From Isoptericola chiayiensis (GTDB taxonomy: Bacteria; Actinomycetota; Actinomycetes; Actinomycetales; Cellulomonadaceae): a stretch of 64,000 bases of DNA. The position numbers were made by a program, and so were the translations under genes. The first letter of the stretch is position 1. The number at the start of each line of letters is the position of its first letter. This document shows, one piece after another, positions 34,291 through 43,414 of the stretch. The stretch spans positions 62,001-126,000 of the forward strand of contig NZ_JABEZT010000008.1 of assembly GCF_013149805.1 (NCBI RefSeq), in the 5' to 3' direction. The notes beneath the pieces are model-generated. The model saw only the letters and a list, made by a program, of their open reading frames with translations. It had not been told where the DNA came from and made no database searches.

Positions 34291-36563
34291 ACTCCCGCTC
34301 CGCGGAACCGCTGGCGACCGCGCTGGGCAAGCGCGCGGCGGGGCCGCTGGCCAAGATGGGGCTGGTCACCGTCGACGACCTGCTGCGCCACTACCCGCGG
34401 CGCTACGGCGACCCGGGCACGTTGACCGACATGGACCGGCTGCAGCTCGGCGAGCACGTCACCGTCATGGCGCGCGTCGCGAGCGCGACGGTCCGCCCGA
34501 TGCGCAGCCGCGGCGGCGCGCTGCTGCAGGCGACGGTGACCGACGGGCGTCACGAGCTGGCGCTGACGTTCTTCGCCAAGCGCCCCGGCGCGCTGCGACC
34601 CCACGAGGACAAGCTGCGGCCGGGCCGGGCGGGACTCTTCACGGGCGTGGTCTCCGAGTACCGGGGCACCCGCCAGCTCACCCACCCGGACTACGTGCTC
34701 GTCGGGGTGGACGCCGACGACGACGAGGCCGCCATGACGGAGGCCTCCCGACCGATCCCCATCTACCCGGCCACCGCCTCGGTGCCCACCTGGCGCATCC
34801 AGAAGGCCGTGCGGACCGTCCTGGACCCCCTCACCGAGGACGACGTGCCGGACCCCGTGCCGGACGAGGTGCGGGCGCGCCTGGGCCTGCCGACCCGCCT
34901 CGACGCGCTGCGGGCGGTGCACGTGCCCGACTCGCCGCACCACTGGCAGACCGGTCGGCGGCGGCTCCGCTTCGAGGAGGCCTTCGTCCTGCAGGCGGCG
35001 CTCGCCCAGCGACGCGCCGCCGTCGCCGCGCAGGAGGCGACCGCACGACCGCCACGGGCCGACGCCGACGGCCTCCTCGCGGACTTCGACGCCGCCCTGC
35101 CCTTCACCCTGACGGACGGCCAGCGCACGGTCGGGACCGAGATCGCCGCCGAGCTCGCCCGGCCCCGCCCGATGCAGCGCCTGCTCCAGGGCGAGGTCGG
35201 GTCGGGCAAGACCGTCGTGGCGCTGCGGGCCATGCTGCAGGTGATCGACGCCGGCGGGCAGGCCGCGCTGCTGGCCCCCACCGAGGTCCTCGCCGCCCAG
35301 CACGCCCGGACCCTGCGGGCGATGCTCGGCCCGCTGGCGCAGGGCGGCCTGCTCGGCGGCGCGGCGCACGGGACCCGCGTGGCGCTCCTGACCGGCTCGC
35401 AGAACGCCGCGTCGCGCAAGGAGGCGCTGCTGGACGCCGCGAGCGGCGAGGCGGGCATCGTCGTGGGCACCCACGCCCTCCTGGGGGACCAGGTGCAGTT
35501 CGCCGACCTGGGGCTGGTGGTCGTCGACGAGCAGCACCGGTTCGGCGTCGAGCAGCGGGGCGCCCTGCGCGCCAAGGCGCGTGTGGCACCGCACCTGCTG
35601 GTCATGACCGCCACGCCGATCCCGCGCACGGTCGCCATGACCGTCTTCGGCGACCTGAGCACCTCGACCCTCACCGAGATCCCCGCCGGCCGCGCCGGCA
35701 TCACCTCCCACGTCGTGCCGGCCGACAACCCGCGCTGGATGCAGCGCGTCTGGGAGAAGGTGCGCGAGGAGGTCGACGCCGGCCGCCGCGCCTACGTCGT
35801 CTGCCCGCGCATCCACCCGGACGACGACGTCGACGTCCCCGGGCGCAGCGGTGCGGCGGCCCGCCGCGCGGCCGAGGCGGGCGAGTTCGACGACGTGCCC
35901 GAGTTCCTCGAGCTCGCCGGCCCCGAGGACGGTGCGCCGGACCGCGCCCCGCTGCGCGCGGTCCTGGAGGTCGCCGACATGCTGCGCTCCGAGCCGCGCC
36001 TGCACGGCGTGGAGGTCGGGGTGCTGCACGGGCAGATGGGCCCGGGGGACAAGGAGTCCGCGATGGCGCGCTTCGCGAGCGGCGACGTCCCCGTGCTGGT
36101 GTCCACCACCGTGGTCGAGGTCGGCGTCGACGTGCCCGAGGCCACCGTGATGGTCGTCTTCGACGCCGACCGGTTCGGGATCTCCCAGCTCCACCAGCTG
36201 CGCGGGCGCATCGGCCGCGGCGCGGACGCCGGGCTGTGCCTGCTGGTCTCGACCGCCGGACCGGGCACCCCCGCGGCCACGCGCGTCGAGGCGCTCGCCG
36301 CCACCACGGACGGCTTCGAGCTCGCGACCCTGGACCTCGAGCTGCGGTCGGAGGGCGACGTGCTGGGCGCGGCGCAGTCGGGACGCGCCAGCTCGCTGCG
36401 GCTCCTGCGCGTGGTCCAGGACGCCGACCTCATCGCCTCGGCGCGGACCGAGTCGAGCGGCGTCGTCGAGGCCGACCCGGATCTCGGGCGGCACCCGGCG
36501 CTGGCCGCCGCGATCGCCGCCGAGCTCGACGCCGAGCAGGAGGAGTTCCTCGAGCGGGCGTGA
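34287..36563 (+). CDS. recG: ATP-dependent DNA helicase RecG
   Basis: Remodels stalled forks and branched recombination intermediates. The 758-residue protein has the N-terminal wedge (OB) domain with HYPRRYGDPG near residue 34, Walker A GEVGSGKTVVALRAM near 303, Walker B-type VVDEQHRFGVEQR near 412, TATPIPRT near 450, and helicase motif VI QLRGRIGRGADAG near 638. A 30-40 residue acidic insertion (PGRSGAAARRAAEAGEFDD) splits the second helicase domain, usual in actinobacterial RecG. It is coupled by GTGA to the DAK2 gene. Confidence 0.96.
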   Translation: MNSRSAEPLATALGKRAAGPLAKMGLVTVDDLLRHYPRRYGDPGTLTDMDRLQLGEHVTVMARVASATVRPMRSRGGALLQATVTDGRHELALTFFAKRPGALRPHEDKLRPGRAGLFTGVVSEYRGTRQLTHPDYVLVGVDADDDEAAMTEASRPIPIYPATASVPTWRIQKAVRTVLDPLTEDDVPDPVPDEVRARLGLPTRLDALRAVHVPDSPHHWQTGRRRLRFEEAFVLQAALAQRRAAVAAQEATARPPRADADGLLADFDAALPFTLTDGQRTVGTEIAAELARPRPMQRLLQGEVGSGKTVVALRAMLQVIDAGGQAALLAPTEVLAAQHARTLRAMLGPLAQGGLLGGAAHGTRVALLTGSQNAASRKEALLDAASGEAGIVVGTHALLGDQVQFADLGLVVVDEQHRFGVEQRGALRAKARVAPHLLVMTATPIPRTVAMTVFGDLSTSTLTEIPAGRAGITSHVVPADNPRWMQRVWEKVREEVDAGRRAYVVCPRIHPDDDVDVPGRSGAAARRAAEAGEFDDVPEFLELAGPEDGAPDRAPLRAVLEVADMLRSEPRLHGVEVGVLHGQMGPGDKESAMARFASGDVPVLVSTTVVEVGVDVPEATVMVVFDADRFGISQLHQLRGRIGRGADAGLCLLVSTAGPGTPAATRVEALAATTDGFELATLDLELRSEGDVLGAAQSGRASSLRLLRVVQDADLIASARTESSGVVEADPDLGRHPALAAAIAAELDAEQEEFLERA

Positions 36564-36609
36564 GCGCGCCGCCCTGCCCGGCGCGCCGCCGGTCGCTACC
36601 GTCGGCGTC

Positions 36610-37626
36610 GTGAACCACCTCGCGCCGCCGGGTCCGTCCGACCGCAAGGCGTCGCCCCGGCAGCCCCGGCAGCCCCGGTCACCGAGGCAGCCACCGGGCT
36701 CGCGCCGACGCTCGGGAACCGTCGTCGTGGTTCTCGCCGCGACGACCGCGGTGGTCGTCGCTCTGCACCGACGGCTGCCGGACGCCGGCGGCGCGGGCAG
36801 CCTGGTCGAGACCTTCCTGCCGTGGACGGCCGTGGTGCTGCTGGGTCTGGGCGTGCTCGCCGTCGTCCGGCGCACCGTGGTCGGAGGGATGGCCGTCCTG
36901 TTCGGTGCCGGCGCCTGGCTGTGGGTGTGCTGGCCGTTCACGGCCGCCACCGCGACGGGCGTCCCGGATCTCGTCGTCGTCCAGCACAACGTCTCCGACA
37001 CCAACGCCGACGTCCGCGGCACGGCCGAGGTCCTGCTGGACGCCGACCCCGACGTCGTCACCCTCGTCGAGGTGACGCCCCGGCTCGCCGACGCGTTCAC
37101 CGAGGCCCTCGGCGAGTCGCTGCCGCACCATGCCGTCCAGGGCACCGTCGGTGTGTGGTCCCGCACGGCCGTCACCGACGCCGAGCCCGTCGACCTGCGT
37201 CCGGAGGGTGTCGACGGCTCCTGGGACCGAGGGCTGCGGGTGCGCGTCCGCGTGGCGGGCCTGCCGGAGCTGCGGGTGTACGCCGTCCACCTGCCGTCGG
37301 TCCGGCCCGGTGCCGGCGGCCTCGACGTCGAGGCCCGCGACCGCTCGCTGCGGCTCCTGGGCGACGTGCTCGCCGCCGACGACGCCGAGCACGTCGTCGT
37401 CGGCGGCGACTTCAACACCGTCCTCGCCGACCGTGCGTTCGCACCGGTGCTCGACCAGGTCGCCGCACCCGCCGGGTCCTTCGACTTCACGTTCCCGGCG
37501 GTGCTCCCCGTGGTCCGTATCGACCACGTCCTGTCCCGCGGGGTCGAGACCACCCGTGTCGCCACCCTCGGCAGGACGAGCAGCGACCATCGGCCGGTGG
37601 TCGCCGACGTCTCGCTGACCGACTGA
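36610..37626 (+). CDS. membrane-anchored endonuclease/exonuclease/phosphatase family protein
   Basis: A 338-residue protein with a basic, Pro/Arg/Gln-rich N-terminus and three hydrophobic segments (about residues 37-53, 69-85, 92-113), then an EEP catalytic domain. VVVQHNVSDTNAD carries the metal Asn, VVTLVEVTPR the Glu, HVVVGGDFNTV the Asp-x-Asn pair, and SSDHRPVVADV the final Asp-His. Members cleave DNA, RNA, phospholipids or inositol phosphates, so the target is unknown; the anchor suggests action outside the membrane. TACCGT (36597-36602) ends 7 bases before the GTG, a leaderless start. Confidence 0.87.
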   Translation: MNHLAPPGPSDRKASPRQPRQPRSPRQPPGSRRRSGTVVVVLAATTAVVVALHRRLPDAGGAGSLVETFLPWTAVVLLGLGVLAVVRRTVVGGMAVLFGAGAWLWVCWPFTAATATGVPDLVVVQHNVSDTNADVRGTAEVLLDADPDVVTLVEVTPRLADAFTEALGESLPHHAVQGTVGVWSRTAVTDAEPVDLRPEGVDGSWDRGLRVRVRVAGLPELRVYAVHLPSVRPGAGGLDVEARDRSLRLLGDVLAADDAEHVVVGGDFNTVLADRAFAPVLDQVAAPAGSFDFTFPAVLPVVRIDHVLSRGVETTRVATLGRTSSDHRPVVADVSLTD

Positions 37627-37667
37627 GGGTCGACCGGTCGGTGCCGCGTGGGGGATACCCTCGGCGC

Positions 37668-38291
37668 ATGACCAGGATCGTCGCCGGGACCGTCGGTGGA
37701 CGCCCGCTCACCGTGCCGCCGTCGGGCACCCGCCCCACCAGCGAACGCGTCCGCGAGGCGATGTTCTCCCGGCTGGAGCACTACGACGTCCTCGACGGCT
37801 CCCGCGTGCTGGACCTGTTCGCGGGGTCCGGCGCGCTCGGCCTGGAGGCCGCGAGCCGGGGCGCCGTGGAGGTCACGCTCGTCGACGCCGCCCGCAAGGC
37901 CGCCGAGGTCGCCCGCCGCAACGTGCGCGACCTCGGTCTGACCGGCGTCGTGACCGTCCTGGCCGAGCCGGCCGAACGCTGCACCGCGCGGCTCGCCGCG
38001 GAACCACCGGGGGGCCGTGGCCTCGACCTGGTGCTGATCGACCCGCCCTACGAGCTGGACCCCCGGGTGCTGACGCGGGTCCTGTCCGATCTCGCCGCGC
38101 CGGGGGTCCTGGCGCCCGAGGCCGTCGTCGTCGTCGAGCAGGCGAAGCGCACCGGAGCACCCGCCTGGCCCGCGGGACTCGTGCCGCTCGACGCGAAGAC
38201 CTACGGCGACACCGCCGTCCACTACGCCGAGCCCGACGGTCGTCCGGACGGCGAGGCGCGCGACGCCGAGGCAAATCCCGCCGAAAGCTGA
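37668..38291 (+). CDS. rsmD: 16S rRNA (guanine966-N2)-methyltransferase
   Basis: Methylates G966 of 16S rRNA using S-adenosylmethionine during 30S assembly. The 207-residue protein opens MTRIVAGTVGGRPL, with RPTSERVREAMFS (about residues 23-35), the SAM motif LDLFAGSGALGLEAASRGA (about 48-66) and the catalytic LIDPPYE near 123. TACCCT (37656-37661) ends 6 bases before the ATG, a leaderless start. coaD follows, the usual pairing. Confidence 0.95.
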   Translation: MTRIVAGTVGGRPLTVPPSGTRPTSERVREAMFSRLEHYDVLDGSRVLDLFAGSGALGLEAASRGAVEVTLVDAARKAAEVARRNVRDLGLTGVVTVLAEPAERCTARLAAEPPGGRGLDLVLIDPPYELDPRVLTRVLSDLAAPGVLAPEAVVVVEQAKRTGAPAWPAGLVPLDAKTYGDTAVHYAEPDGRPDGEARDAEANPAES

Positions 38292-38314
38292 CCACGACGC
38301 CTACGGTGGGCGGC

Positions 38315-38806
38315 GTGAGCATCGCCGTCTGTCCCGGGTCCTTCGACCCGATCACGCTCGGCCACCTCGACGTCGTCCGGCGCGCGACCCGCCTGTTCGA
38401 CACCGTGGTGGTGGGCGTGGCCCGCAACGCCGCCAAGAACGCCCTGCTCGACGCCGACACCCGCGTGGAGGTCGCCCGCCGGGCGCTGGAGGCCGAGGCC
38501 GAGACCGCCGCCGTGCGGGTGGAGGTCGTGCCGGGCCTCCTGGTGGACTTCTGCCGCCAGGTCGGTGCCGCGGCCGTCGTCAAGGGGCTGCGTGGCGGCG
38601 CCGACTTCGACGGCGAGTTGCCCATGGCCCTGATGAACCGGCACCTGACCGGTGTGGAGACGGTCTTCCTGCCGGGGGAGCAGCGCTACGCCCACGTGGC
38701 GTCGTCGCTGGTCAAGGACATCGCCCGCCACGGCGGGCCGATCGAGGACCTCGTGCCGCCCGCCGCGGCCGAGGCGGTGCGCGCCGCCGTCGCGCACCCT
38801 GCGTGA
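38315..38806 (+). CDS. coaD: phosphopantetheine adenylyltransferase
   Basis: Adenylates 4'-phosphopantetheine to dephospho-CoA, the fourth step of coenzyme A synthesis. The 163-residue length is standard. AVCPGSFDPITLGHLDVVRRA (split, residues 4-24) holds the nucleotidyl-transfer T/H-x-G-H motif, and RYAHVASSLVKDIARHGG near 125 is the ISSTxVRE-like end. I chose GTG 38315 because TACGGT (38302-38307) ends 7 bases before it; the in-frame GTG at 38306 would overlap the -10. The next gene starts after 10 bases. Confidence 0.95.
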   Translation: MSIAVCPGSFDPITLGHLDVVRRATRLFDTVVVGVARNAAKNALLDADTRVEVARRALEAEAETAAVRVEVVPGLLVDFCRQVGAAAVVKGLRGGADFDGELPMALMNRHLTGVETVFLPGEQRYAHVASSLVKDIARHGGPIEDLVPPAAAEAVRAAVAHPA

Positions 38807-38816
38807 GGAGCACCCC

Positions 38817-39374
38817 ATGACCGAGACCACCAACCCGACCGCCGGACTGCTCGAGATCATCGACGACCTGGCGGCGCTCGTCGAGAACGCGCGCACCTCG
38901 CCGCTGTCCACGAACGTCAAGGTCGACCGCGACCAGGCGCTCGGGCTGGTCGAGGAGCTGCGGCGGAACCTGCCCACCCAGGTGGCGCGGGCCGACCAGG
39001 TGCTCGAGGACGCCGAGCGGTCGCTCGAGGACGCGCACCGCAAGGCCGAGGAGATCCTCGCCACGGCGCGGGCGCGTGCGATCGAGCTGGTCCAGGACGA
39101 GCAGGTCGTGGTCCAGGCGGAGTCGCGCGCCGCGGAGATCGTGGCGGAGGCCGAGCGTCGCGCCGAGTCGCTGCGCGCGGACGCCGACGAGTACTGCGAC
39201 GGGCGCCTCGCCGACTTCGGGCAGGACCTGGCGCGGCTGACGCAGCAGGTCGAGGCCGGCCGGGCCAAGCTGTCGGCCCGGGTGCGCCCGGGAGGGCCGC
39301 GGGTGCGCTGGGACGCCGTCTCCTCACCGGAGTGGCCGGGCGACGACGAGCCGGCGGACCGGCGCAGCGCCTGA
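38817..39374 (+). CDS. SepIVA/DivIVA-like coiled-coil protein
   Basis: A 185-residue, highly charged protein, mostly predicted coiled coil from about residue 40 to 155 (ERSLEDAHRKAEEILATARARA, split, and AAEIVAEAERRAESLRADADEY). It resembles mycobacterial SepIVA (Rv2927c), a septal factor acting in peptidoglycan precursor metabolism. The following order, yceD-rpmF-rnc-mutM, matches that around Rv2927c. The ATG has GAGGAG upstream. F0F1 subunit b is sometimes given as a name for such proteins but has no support here. Confidence 0.8.
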   Translation: MTETTNPTAGLLEIIDDLAALVENARTSPLSTNVKVDRDQALGLVEELRRNLPTQVARADQVLEDAERSLEDAHRKAEEILATARARAIELVQDEQVVVQAESRAAEIVAEAERRAESLRADADEYCDGRLADFGQDLARLTQQVEAGRAKLSARVRPGGPRVRWDAVSSPEWPGDDEPADRRSA

Positions 39375-39434
39375 GCCTCCGGCCGGCCCGCACGACGACG
39401 GGGGTGGCGTTGCGCACGTCACGTCCGACCGCCG

Positions 39435-39463
39435 TTGGTCACCGCCGGGCCATCACGTAGACT
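39435..39463 (+). promoter_or_regulatory. promoter of the yceD-rpmF-rnc-mutM operon
   Basis: TTGGTC (39435-39440) and TAGACT (39458-39463) are 17 bp apart. This predicts transcription from about 39470 and a leader of nearly 100 bases before GTG 39565, unlike the many leaderless neighbours. Confidence 0.7.
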
Positions 39464-39564
39464 GGGTCGCTGGTCCGTAGGGACCGTCCCACCTTCCACA
39501 GCGCCCGTCGTGGCGCGCCCGTCGTCTGGAGCTCGTCATCGCCACCGAGAAGCGCTCGCCGCTC

Positions 39565-40116
39565 GTGCTCGACACGCACGAGCTGTCGCGGCGTCCCGGC
39601 ACCATGCGGGAGGTCGCGCGCGTCGTCGCCGCGCCCGCCGACCTGGGTACGGCGGTCATCGGCGTGCCCGAGGGTGCCGACCTGACGCTGGGCCTGCGCC
39701 TCGAGGCGGTCCTGGAGGGCGTGCTCGTCTCCGGCGTCGTGCGCGGCACGGCGGTCGGTGAGTGCGTCCGGTGCCTGGACCCGGTCTCCGACGAGGTGAC
39801 CGTCCGCGTCCAGGAGCTGTTCGTCTACCCCGAGCGCGCCGAGGCCGCCGAGGACGCGGGTGACGAGGACGCCGAGGACGAGGCCCTGCTGACCGACGAC
39901 CTGGCGGACATCGAGCCCGCGGTTCGGGATTCGCTGGTCACTGCACTACCATTTCAACCGCTGTGCCGGCCGGACTGCCCCGGACTGTGCTCCGAGTGCG
40001 GAGCACGGCTGGAGGACGACCCCGAGCACCACCATGACGTCGTCGACCCGCGATGGGCGGCGCTGCAGACCATGCTCGAGGAGTCGAGCGTGTCCGACGA
40101 GACGAAAGAGAGCTGA
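39565..40116 (+). CDS. yceD: YceD/DUF177 family protein
   Basis: A 183-residue protein of the YceD (DUF177) family, linked in many bacteria to rpmF expression and 23S rRNA accumulation. It has the conserved CVRCLDPV near residue 69 and the C-terminal CRPDCPGLCSECGARL zinc-like cluster with DPRWAALQTM, which is the family signature. GTG 39565 is the only standard start between the upstream in-frame stop (39478-39480) and the family core, yet no ribosome site precedes it. A GGAG at 39528-39531 lies 6 bases before an in-frame ATC (39538), so translation could begin there on a non-standard codon. rpmF follows after 2 bases. Confidence 0.88.
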   Translation: MLDTHELSRRPGTMREVARVVAAPADLGTAVIGVPEGADLTLGLRLEAVLEGVLVSGVVRGTAVGECVRCLDPVSDEVTVRVQELFVYPERAEAAEDAGDEDAEDEALLTDDLADIEPAVRDSLVTALPFQPLCRPDCPGLCSECGARLEDDPEHHHDVVDPRWAALQTMLEESSVSDETKES

Positions 40117-40118
40117 CC

Positions 40119-40313
40119 GTGGCTGTTCCCAAGCGCAAGATGTCGCGCAGCAACACCCGCGCGCGCCGCTCGCAGTGGAAGACCACCGCAGCGCCGCTCG
40201 CCACCTGCCCGAGCTGCAAGGGCCAGAAGCTGTCCCACACCGCGTGCCCGACCTGCGGTGCCTACAAGGACCGCCAGTACGCCGAGGCGCTGCGCACCGA
40301 GCACGCGGGCTGA
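40119..40313 (+). CDS. rpmF: 50S ribosomal protein L32
   Basis: A 64-residue large-subunit protein starting VAVPKRKMSRSNTRARRSQW, the invariant L32 opening. CPSC (Cys30 and Cys33) and CPTC (Cys43 and Cys46) make this the zinc-binding form. The GTG start lies 2 bases after the yceD stop, with AAAGAGAG upstream. The stop is one base from the rnc ATG, so yceD, rpmF and rnc are one tightly packed unit. Confidence 0.97.
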   Translation: MAVPKRKMSRSNTRARRSQWKTTAAPLATCPSCKGQKLSHTACPTCGAYKDRQYAEALRTEHAG

Positions 40314-40314
40314 C

Positions 40315-41088
40315 ATGCACCCGCGCGGCACCCGGGACCGTCCGGAGCCGACCGCTCTTCTCGAGAAGCTCGGGGTCCACCTGGATCCCGAGCTTCTCGT
40401 GCTTGCCCTGACCCATCGGTCGTTCGCGCACGAGGCCGGCGGCATCCCCACCAACGAGCGCCTGGAGTTCCTCGGGGACACCGTGCTCGGGCTGGTGGTG
40501 ACCGAGGCGCTGTACCGGCGGCACCCGGACAAGCCCGAGGGCGAGCTCGCCAAGATGCGGGCGGCGACCGTCTCCCAGCGTTCCCTCGCGGCGGTGGCGC
40601 GCCGTCTCGAGCTGGGCGGCTACGTGCTGCTCGGCAAGGGCGAGCTGCGTACCCGCGGGTACGACAAGGACTCGATCCTGTCCGACACGGTCGAGGCGCT
40701 GCTGGGCGCCACCTACCTGTCCCACGGCCTCGAGGTGGCCCGCGACCTGGTGCACCGCCTGGTCGACGCCACCATGGACGCCGCCGCGGACCTCGGTGCC
40801 GGCCTGGACTGGAAGACCTCGCTGCAGGAGGCGGCGGCGGAGCGCGGCTTCGAGGCCCCCCGCTACGAGGTCACCGGTGAGGGCCCGGAGCACGCCCGGC
40901 GCTTCTCGGCACAGGTCACGACGGGTCCCGTGGTGGGCCTGGGCGAGGGCACCGCGAAGAAGCACGCCGAGCAGGCGGCCGCCGAGCAGGCCTACCGCGC
41001 CGTCGTGGCCCTGCCGGTCCCGGGTGAGGACGCCACGGGGACGTCGGGCAGCGGCACGGCCGGCGCGGAGCAGCCCGCCGGTGCCTGA
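40315..41088 (+). CDS. rnc: ribonuclease III
   Basis: Cuts double-stranded RNA in rRNA processing and mRNA decay. The 257-residue protein has the catalytic signature [16 protein letters not shown] (about residues 43-58), the second acidic pair in [14 protein letters not shown] (about 119-132), and a double-stranded RNA-binding domain ([14 protein letters not shown] to [17 protein letters not shown], about 164-235). The C-terminal tail is Gly/Thr/Ala-rich and overlaps the mutM start by 8 bases. Confidence 0.96.
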   Translation: MHPRGTRDRPEPTALLEKLGVHLDPELLVLALTHRSFAHEAGGIPTNERLEFLGDTVLGLVVTEALYRRHPDKPEGELAKMRAATVSQRSLAAVARRLELGGYVLLGKGELRTRGYDKDSILSDTVEALLGATYLSHGLEVARDLVHRLVDATMDAAADLGAGLDWKTSLQEAAAERGFEAPRYEVTGEGPEHARRFSAQVTTGPVVGLGEGTAKKHAEQAAAEQAYRAVVALPVPGEDATGTSGSGTAGAEQPAGA

Positions 41089-42022
41089 GCTGCCCGAGGT
41101 CGAGACCGTCCGCGACGGCCTCGACCGGCTGGTGACCGGCGCCGTCGTGCGGGACGTCGAGGTCTTCCGCGACTACTCCGTGCGTCGGCACGACGGCGGT
41201 CCGGCGGGCTTCGTCGACCAGCTCCGCGGGCGTCGCCTCGCCGGGGCGGCCCGCCGCGGCAAGTACCTGTGGCTCCCCCTGACCGACGTCGCGCCCACGG
41301 GTCAGACGGTGCCGGCCGCCGCGCTGCTCGCCCACCTGGGCATGTCCGGTCAGCTGCTGGTGCGTGACCCGGCGGTCGCGGGGGAGTGGGAGCACCCGCA
41401 CCTGAGGGCGCGCATCCACCTGGACGGCGCTCCGTCGGGCGCGCGGTACCTGGACTTCGTCGACCAGCGCACGTTCGGGCACCTGTCGGTCACGGACCTG
41501 GCGCCGACGCCGGACGGTGCGCCGGGCGGCCGCGGCAGCCCGCTGCCCGCCGTCCCCGAACCGGTCGCGCACATCGGTCGCGACCTGCTCGACCCCGCGC
41601 TCGACCGGCCCGCGCTGGTCGAACGCGTCCGCCGTCGTCGGACGGGGATCAAGCGGGCGCTGCTGGACCAGGCGGTCGTGTCCGGGGTCGGCAACATCTA
41701 CGCCGACGAGGCGCTGTGGCGGGCGCGCGTGCACTACGCCCGCGCGACGGACCGGATGACCCGACCCGTGGTGGGTCGGGTGCTCGACGCCGCCACCGAG
41801 GTCATGACCGAGGCGCTGGGGCAGGGCGGCACGAGCTTCGACGACCTGTACGTGGACGTCAACGGCGAGTCCGGCTACTTCTCGCGCTCCCTGGCCGTCT
41901 ACGGGCGGCTCGGCGAACCGTGCCGGCGGTGCGCGACGCCGGTGCGTCGCGACGAGTTCATGAACCGTTCGTCGTTCACGTGCCCGGTGTGCCAGCCGCG
42001 TCCGCGGAACGGCCGCTGGTAG
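41081..42022 (+). CDS. mutM: formamidopyrimidine-DNA glycosylase
   Basis: Excises 8-oxoguanine and formamidopyrimidines with a nick. Pro2 and Glu3 ([13 protein letters not shown]) are the catalytic residues after removal of the initiator, so the GTG start at 41081 is fixed by chemistry. [10 protein letters not shown] near residue 86, [12 protein letters not shown] near 205 and the zinc finger CRRC...CPVC at about 286-307 are intact. The protein is 313 residues, slightly long because of a Pro/Gly-rich insertion near 150. In many actinobacteria smc and ftsY follow; here an unknown membrane gene does. Confidence 0.96.
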   Translation: MPELPEVETVRDGLDRLVTGAVVRDVEVFRDYSVRRHDGGPAGFVDQLRGRRLAGAARRGKYLWLPLTDVAPTGQTVPAAALLAHLGMSGQLLVRDPAVAGEWEHPHLRARIHLDGAPSGARYLDFVDQRTFGHLSVTDLAPTPDGAPGGRGSPLPAVPEPVAHIGRDLLDPALDRPALVERVRRRRTGIKRALLDQAVVSGVGNIYADEALWRARVHYARATDRMTRPVVGRVLDAATEVMTEALGQGGTSFDDLYVDVNGESGYFSRSLAVYGRLGEPCRRCATPVRRDEFMNRSSFTCPVCQPRPRNGRW

Positions 42023-42101
42023 CCGGCGCCCGCATCTCGCGTCCGGAGGGACGACGTCGCTAGGCTCGGCGGGTACCCGACCCGTACCGCGAGGGAGTCC
42101 T

Positions 42102-42407
42102 GTGCTCGACGCCGACATGATCGGCTCCATGACGACGTTCGCCGGGCCGACGGCCGCGTCGTTCCTGACCACGCGGTACTGGGCCGCCCGGGAGGACGCC
42201 GACCCCCGCCGCCACGCGTGGTTCGTGCTGTACCTCGCCGTCGTGCTCGCCCTGCTGGTGGCGGTCCTGGCGACGGCGGCCCCCGAGGACCGGCTGAAGA
42301 CCGTGGGCCTCTTCTTCGTGGTCACGATCCTCGCCACCGCGCTCCAGGAGCGGCGGGCGCGTCGAGCGCGTCGCATCAACGACGCGGACCGCGGCACCCC
42401 GGAGTAG
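42102..42407 (+). CDS. hypothetical two-helix membrane protein
   Basis: I do not recognise this 101-residue protein. It has two hydrophobic segments (about residues 40-58, VLYLAVVLALLVAVLAT, and 68-81, VGLFFVVTILATAL), then an Arg-rich tail (ERRARRARRIN) that would face the cytoplasm. The GTG start has GAGGGAG 5-11 bases upstream. TAGGCT at 42061-42066 is a likely -10, giving a leader of about 30 bases. The 3' end is close to a convergent dehydrogenase. Confidence 0.7.
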   Translation: MLDADMIGSMTTFAGPTAASFLTTRYWAAREDADPRRHAWFVLYLAVVLALLVAVLATAAPEDRLKTVGLFFVVTILATALQERRARRARRINDADRGTPE

Positions 42408-42416
42408 CCGCGCGGC

Positions 42417-43361
42417 TCAGCGGGCGACGACGTTCTCCAGCGCCTCCGCCCCGCCCTCGAGCCAACGGCGCACCTGCGCGGTGACGAACGCCGCCGCACC
42501 CTGCGGCCGCCCGCCCGCCACGTGCGGCGTGAGGATCAGCCCGGGCGTGTCCCACAGCTCCGAGTCGGCCGGCAGCGGCTCGGTCTCGGTGACGTCGAGC
42601 GCCGCCCCCGCGAGCGTCCCGGCACGCAGGGCCGCGGCCAGCGCCGCCTCGTCGACCGTGGCGCCGCGCCCGGCGTTGACGAACCTCGCGTGGGCGGGCA
42701 GGAGCGCCAGGACGTCGGCGTCGAGCGCGTGGTGGGTGGCCTCGGTGGCGGGCAGCAGCGAGATCAGCACGTCGGCGGTGGGGAGCACCTCGGCCAGCCG
42801 GTCGCTGCCGACCACGGGGTAGCCGTACCGCTCGCCGTCCGACGACGCCACCCCGGACACCCGAGCGCCCAGGGCCTCCAGCAGTGGGGCGAGGCGTGCC
42901 GCGATCGAGCCGAACCCCCAGACCACCACGTGCGCGCCGTGCAGCGTGAACGACCGCTCGTCACGCGCCTGCTCGCGGCCGAGGTCGCGGTCCCACTCGT
43001 GCCGGCGCTGCGCGTCGAGCGTGCGGTCGATGCGACGCACGGAGGCCAGCAGCAGGGCGAGGGTGTGCTCGGCGACGGTGGCGTCGTGCAGGCTGCGCCC
43101 GGAGGCGATGACGACCTCGGGGGAGAACCCGGTCGCGAGCGCCTGGTCGGGTCCGGCGTTGAGGGTCTGCACCCACCGCAGGTTCGGCAGCCGGCGCGCC
43201 GCGTCGTCCATGACGCGTTGCGGGCTGGCCCACGTGACGATCGCCTCGGCGTCCGTGTGCTGGTCGGGGATCTCGTCGCGCATGACGTAGGGCGCGACGT
43301 CCACCCCCTCGACGTCGATCGTCAGGTCGAAGGGCACGTTGCTCGGCACCAGGATCTTCAC
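42417..43361 (-). CDS. D-2-hydroxyacid dehydrogenase family protein
   Basis: A 314-residue NAD-dependent dehydrogenase of the D-isomer family. It has VVVWGFGSIAARLAPLLEALGARV (split near residues 148-171) as the Rossmann fold, HALDADVLALLPAHARFVNAGRGATVDEAAL (split near 215-245) and TPHVAGGRPQGA near 285 with the catalytic His. The fold's GxGxxG reads G-F-G-S-I-A, slightly unusual. Substrate could be glyoxylate, phosphoglycerate or another 2-oxoacid. TAACGT ends 7 bases before the GTG on this strand, suggesting a leaderless message. Confidence 0.87.
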   Translation of the reverse strand: MKILVPSNVPFDLTIDVEGVDVAPYVMRDEIPDQHTDAEAIVTWASPQRVMDDAARRLPNLRWVQTLNAGPDQALATGFSPEVVIASGRSLHDATVAEHTLALLLASVRRIDRTLDAQRRHEWDRDLGREQARDERSFTLHGAHVVVWGFGSIAARLAPLLEALGARVSGVASSDGERYGYPVVGSDRLAEVLPTADVLISLLPATEATHHALDADVLALLPAHARFVNAGRGATVDEAALAAALRAGTLAGAALDVTETEPLPADSELWDTPGLILTPHVAGGRPQGAAAFVTAQVRRWLEGGAEALENVVAR

Positions 43362-43414
43362 GCCCGAGACGTTACCTCCCGTGCCCGGGGCGGTGCCGTG
43401 CCACGATGACTGCC

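Noticed and set aside
33315-38222. A 1,635-codon open frame on the minus strand across the DAK2-recG-rsmD region
   Set aside because: It is antisense to four well-identified genes. Its composition (Arg/Val/Gly/Asp-rich) is what GC-rich codon-position bias produces; no domain is visible.
38306-38314. Start of coaD at GTG 38306
   Set aside because: It would overlap the TACGGT -10 and add three residues not found in the family; GTG 38315 fits the leaderless pattern.
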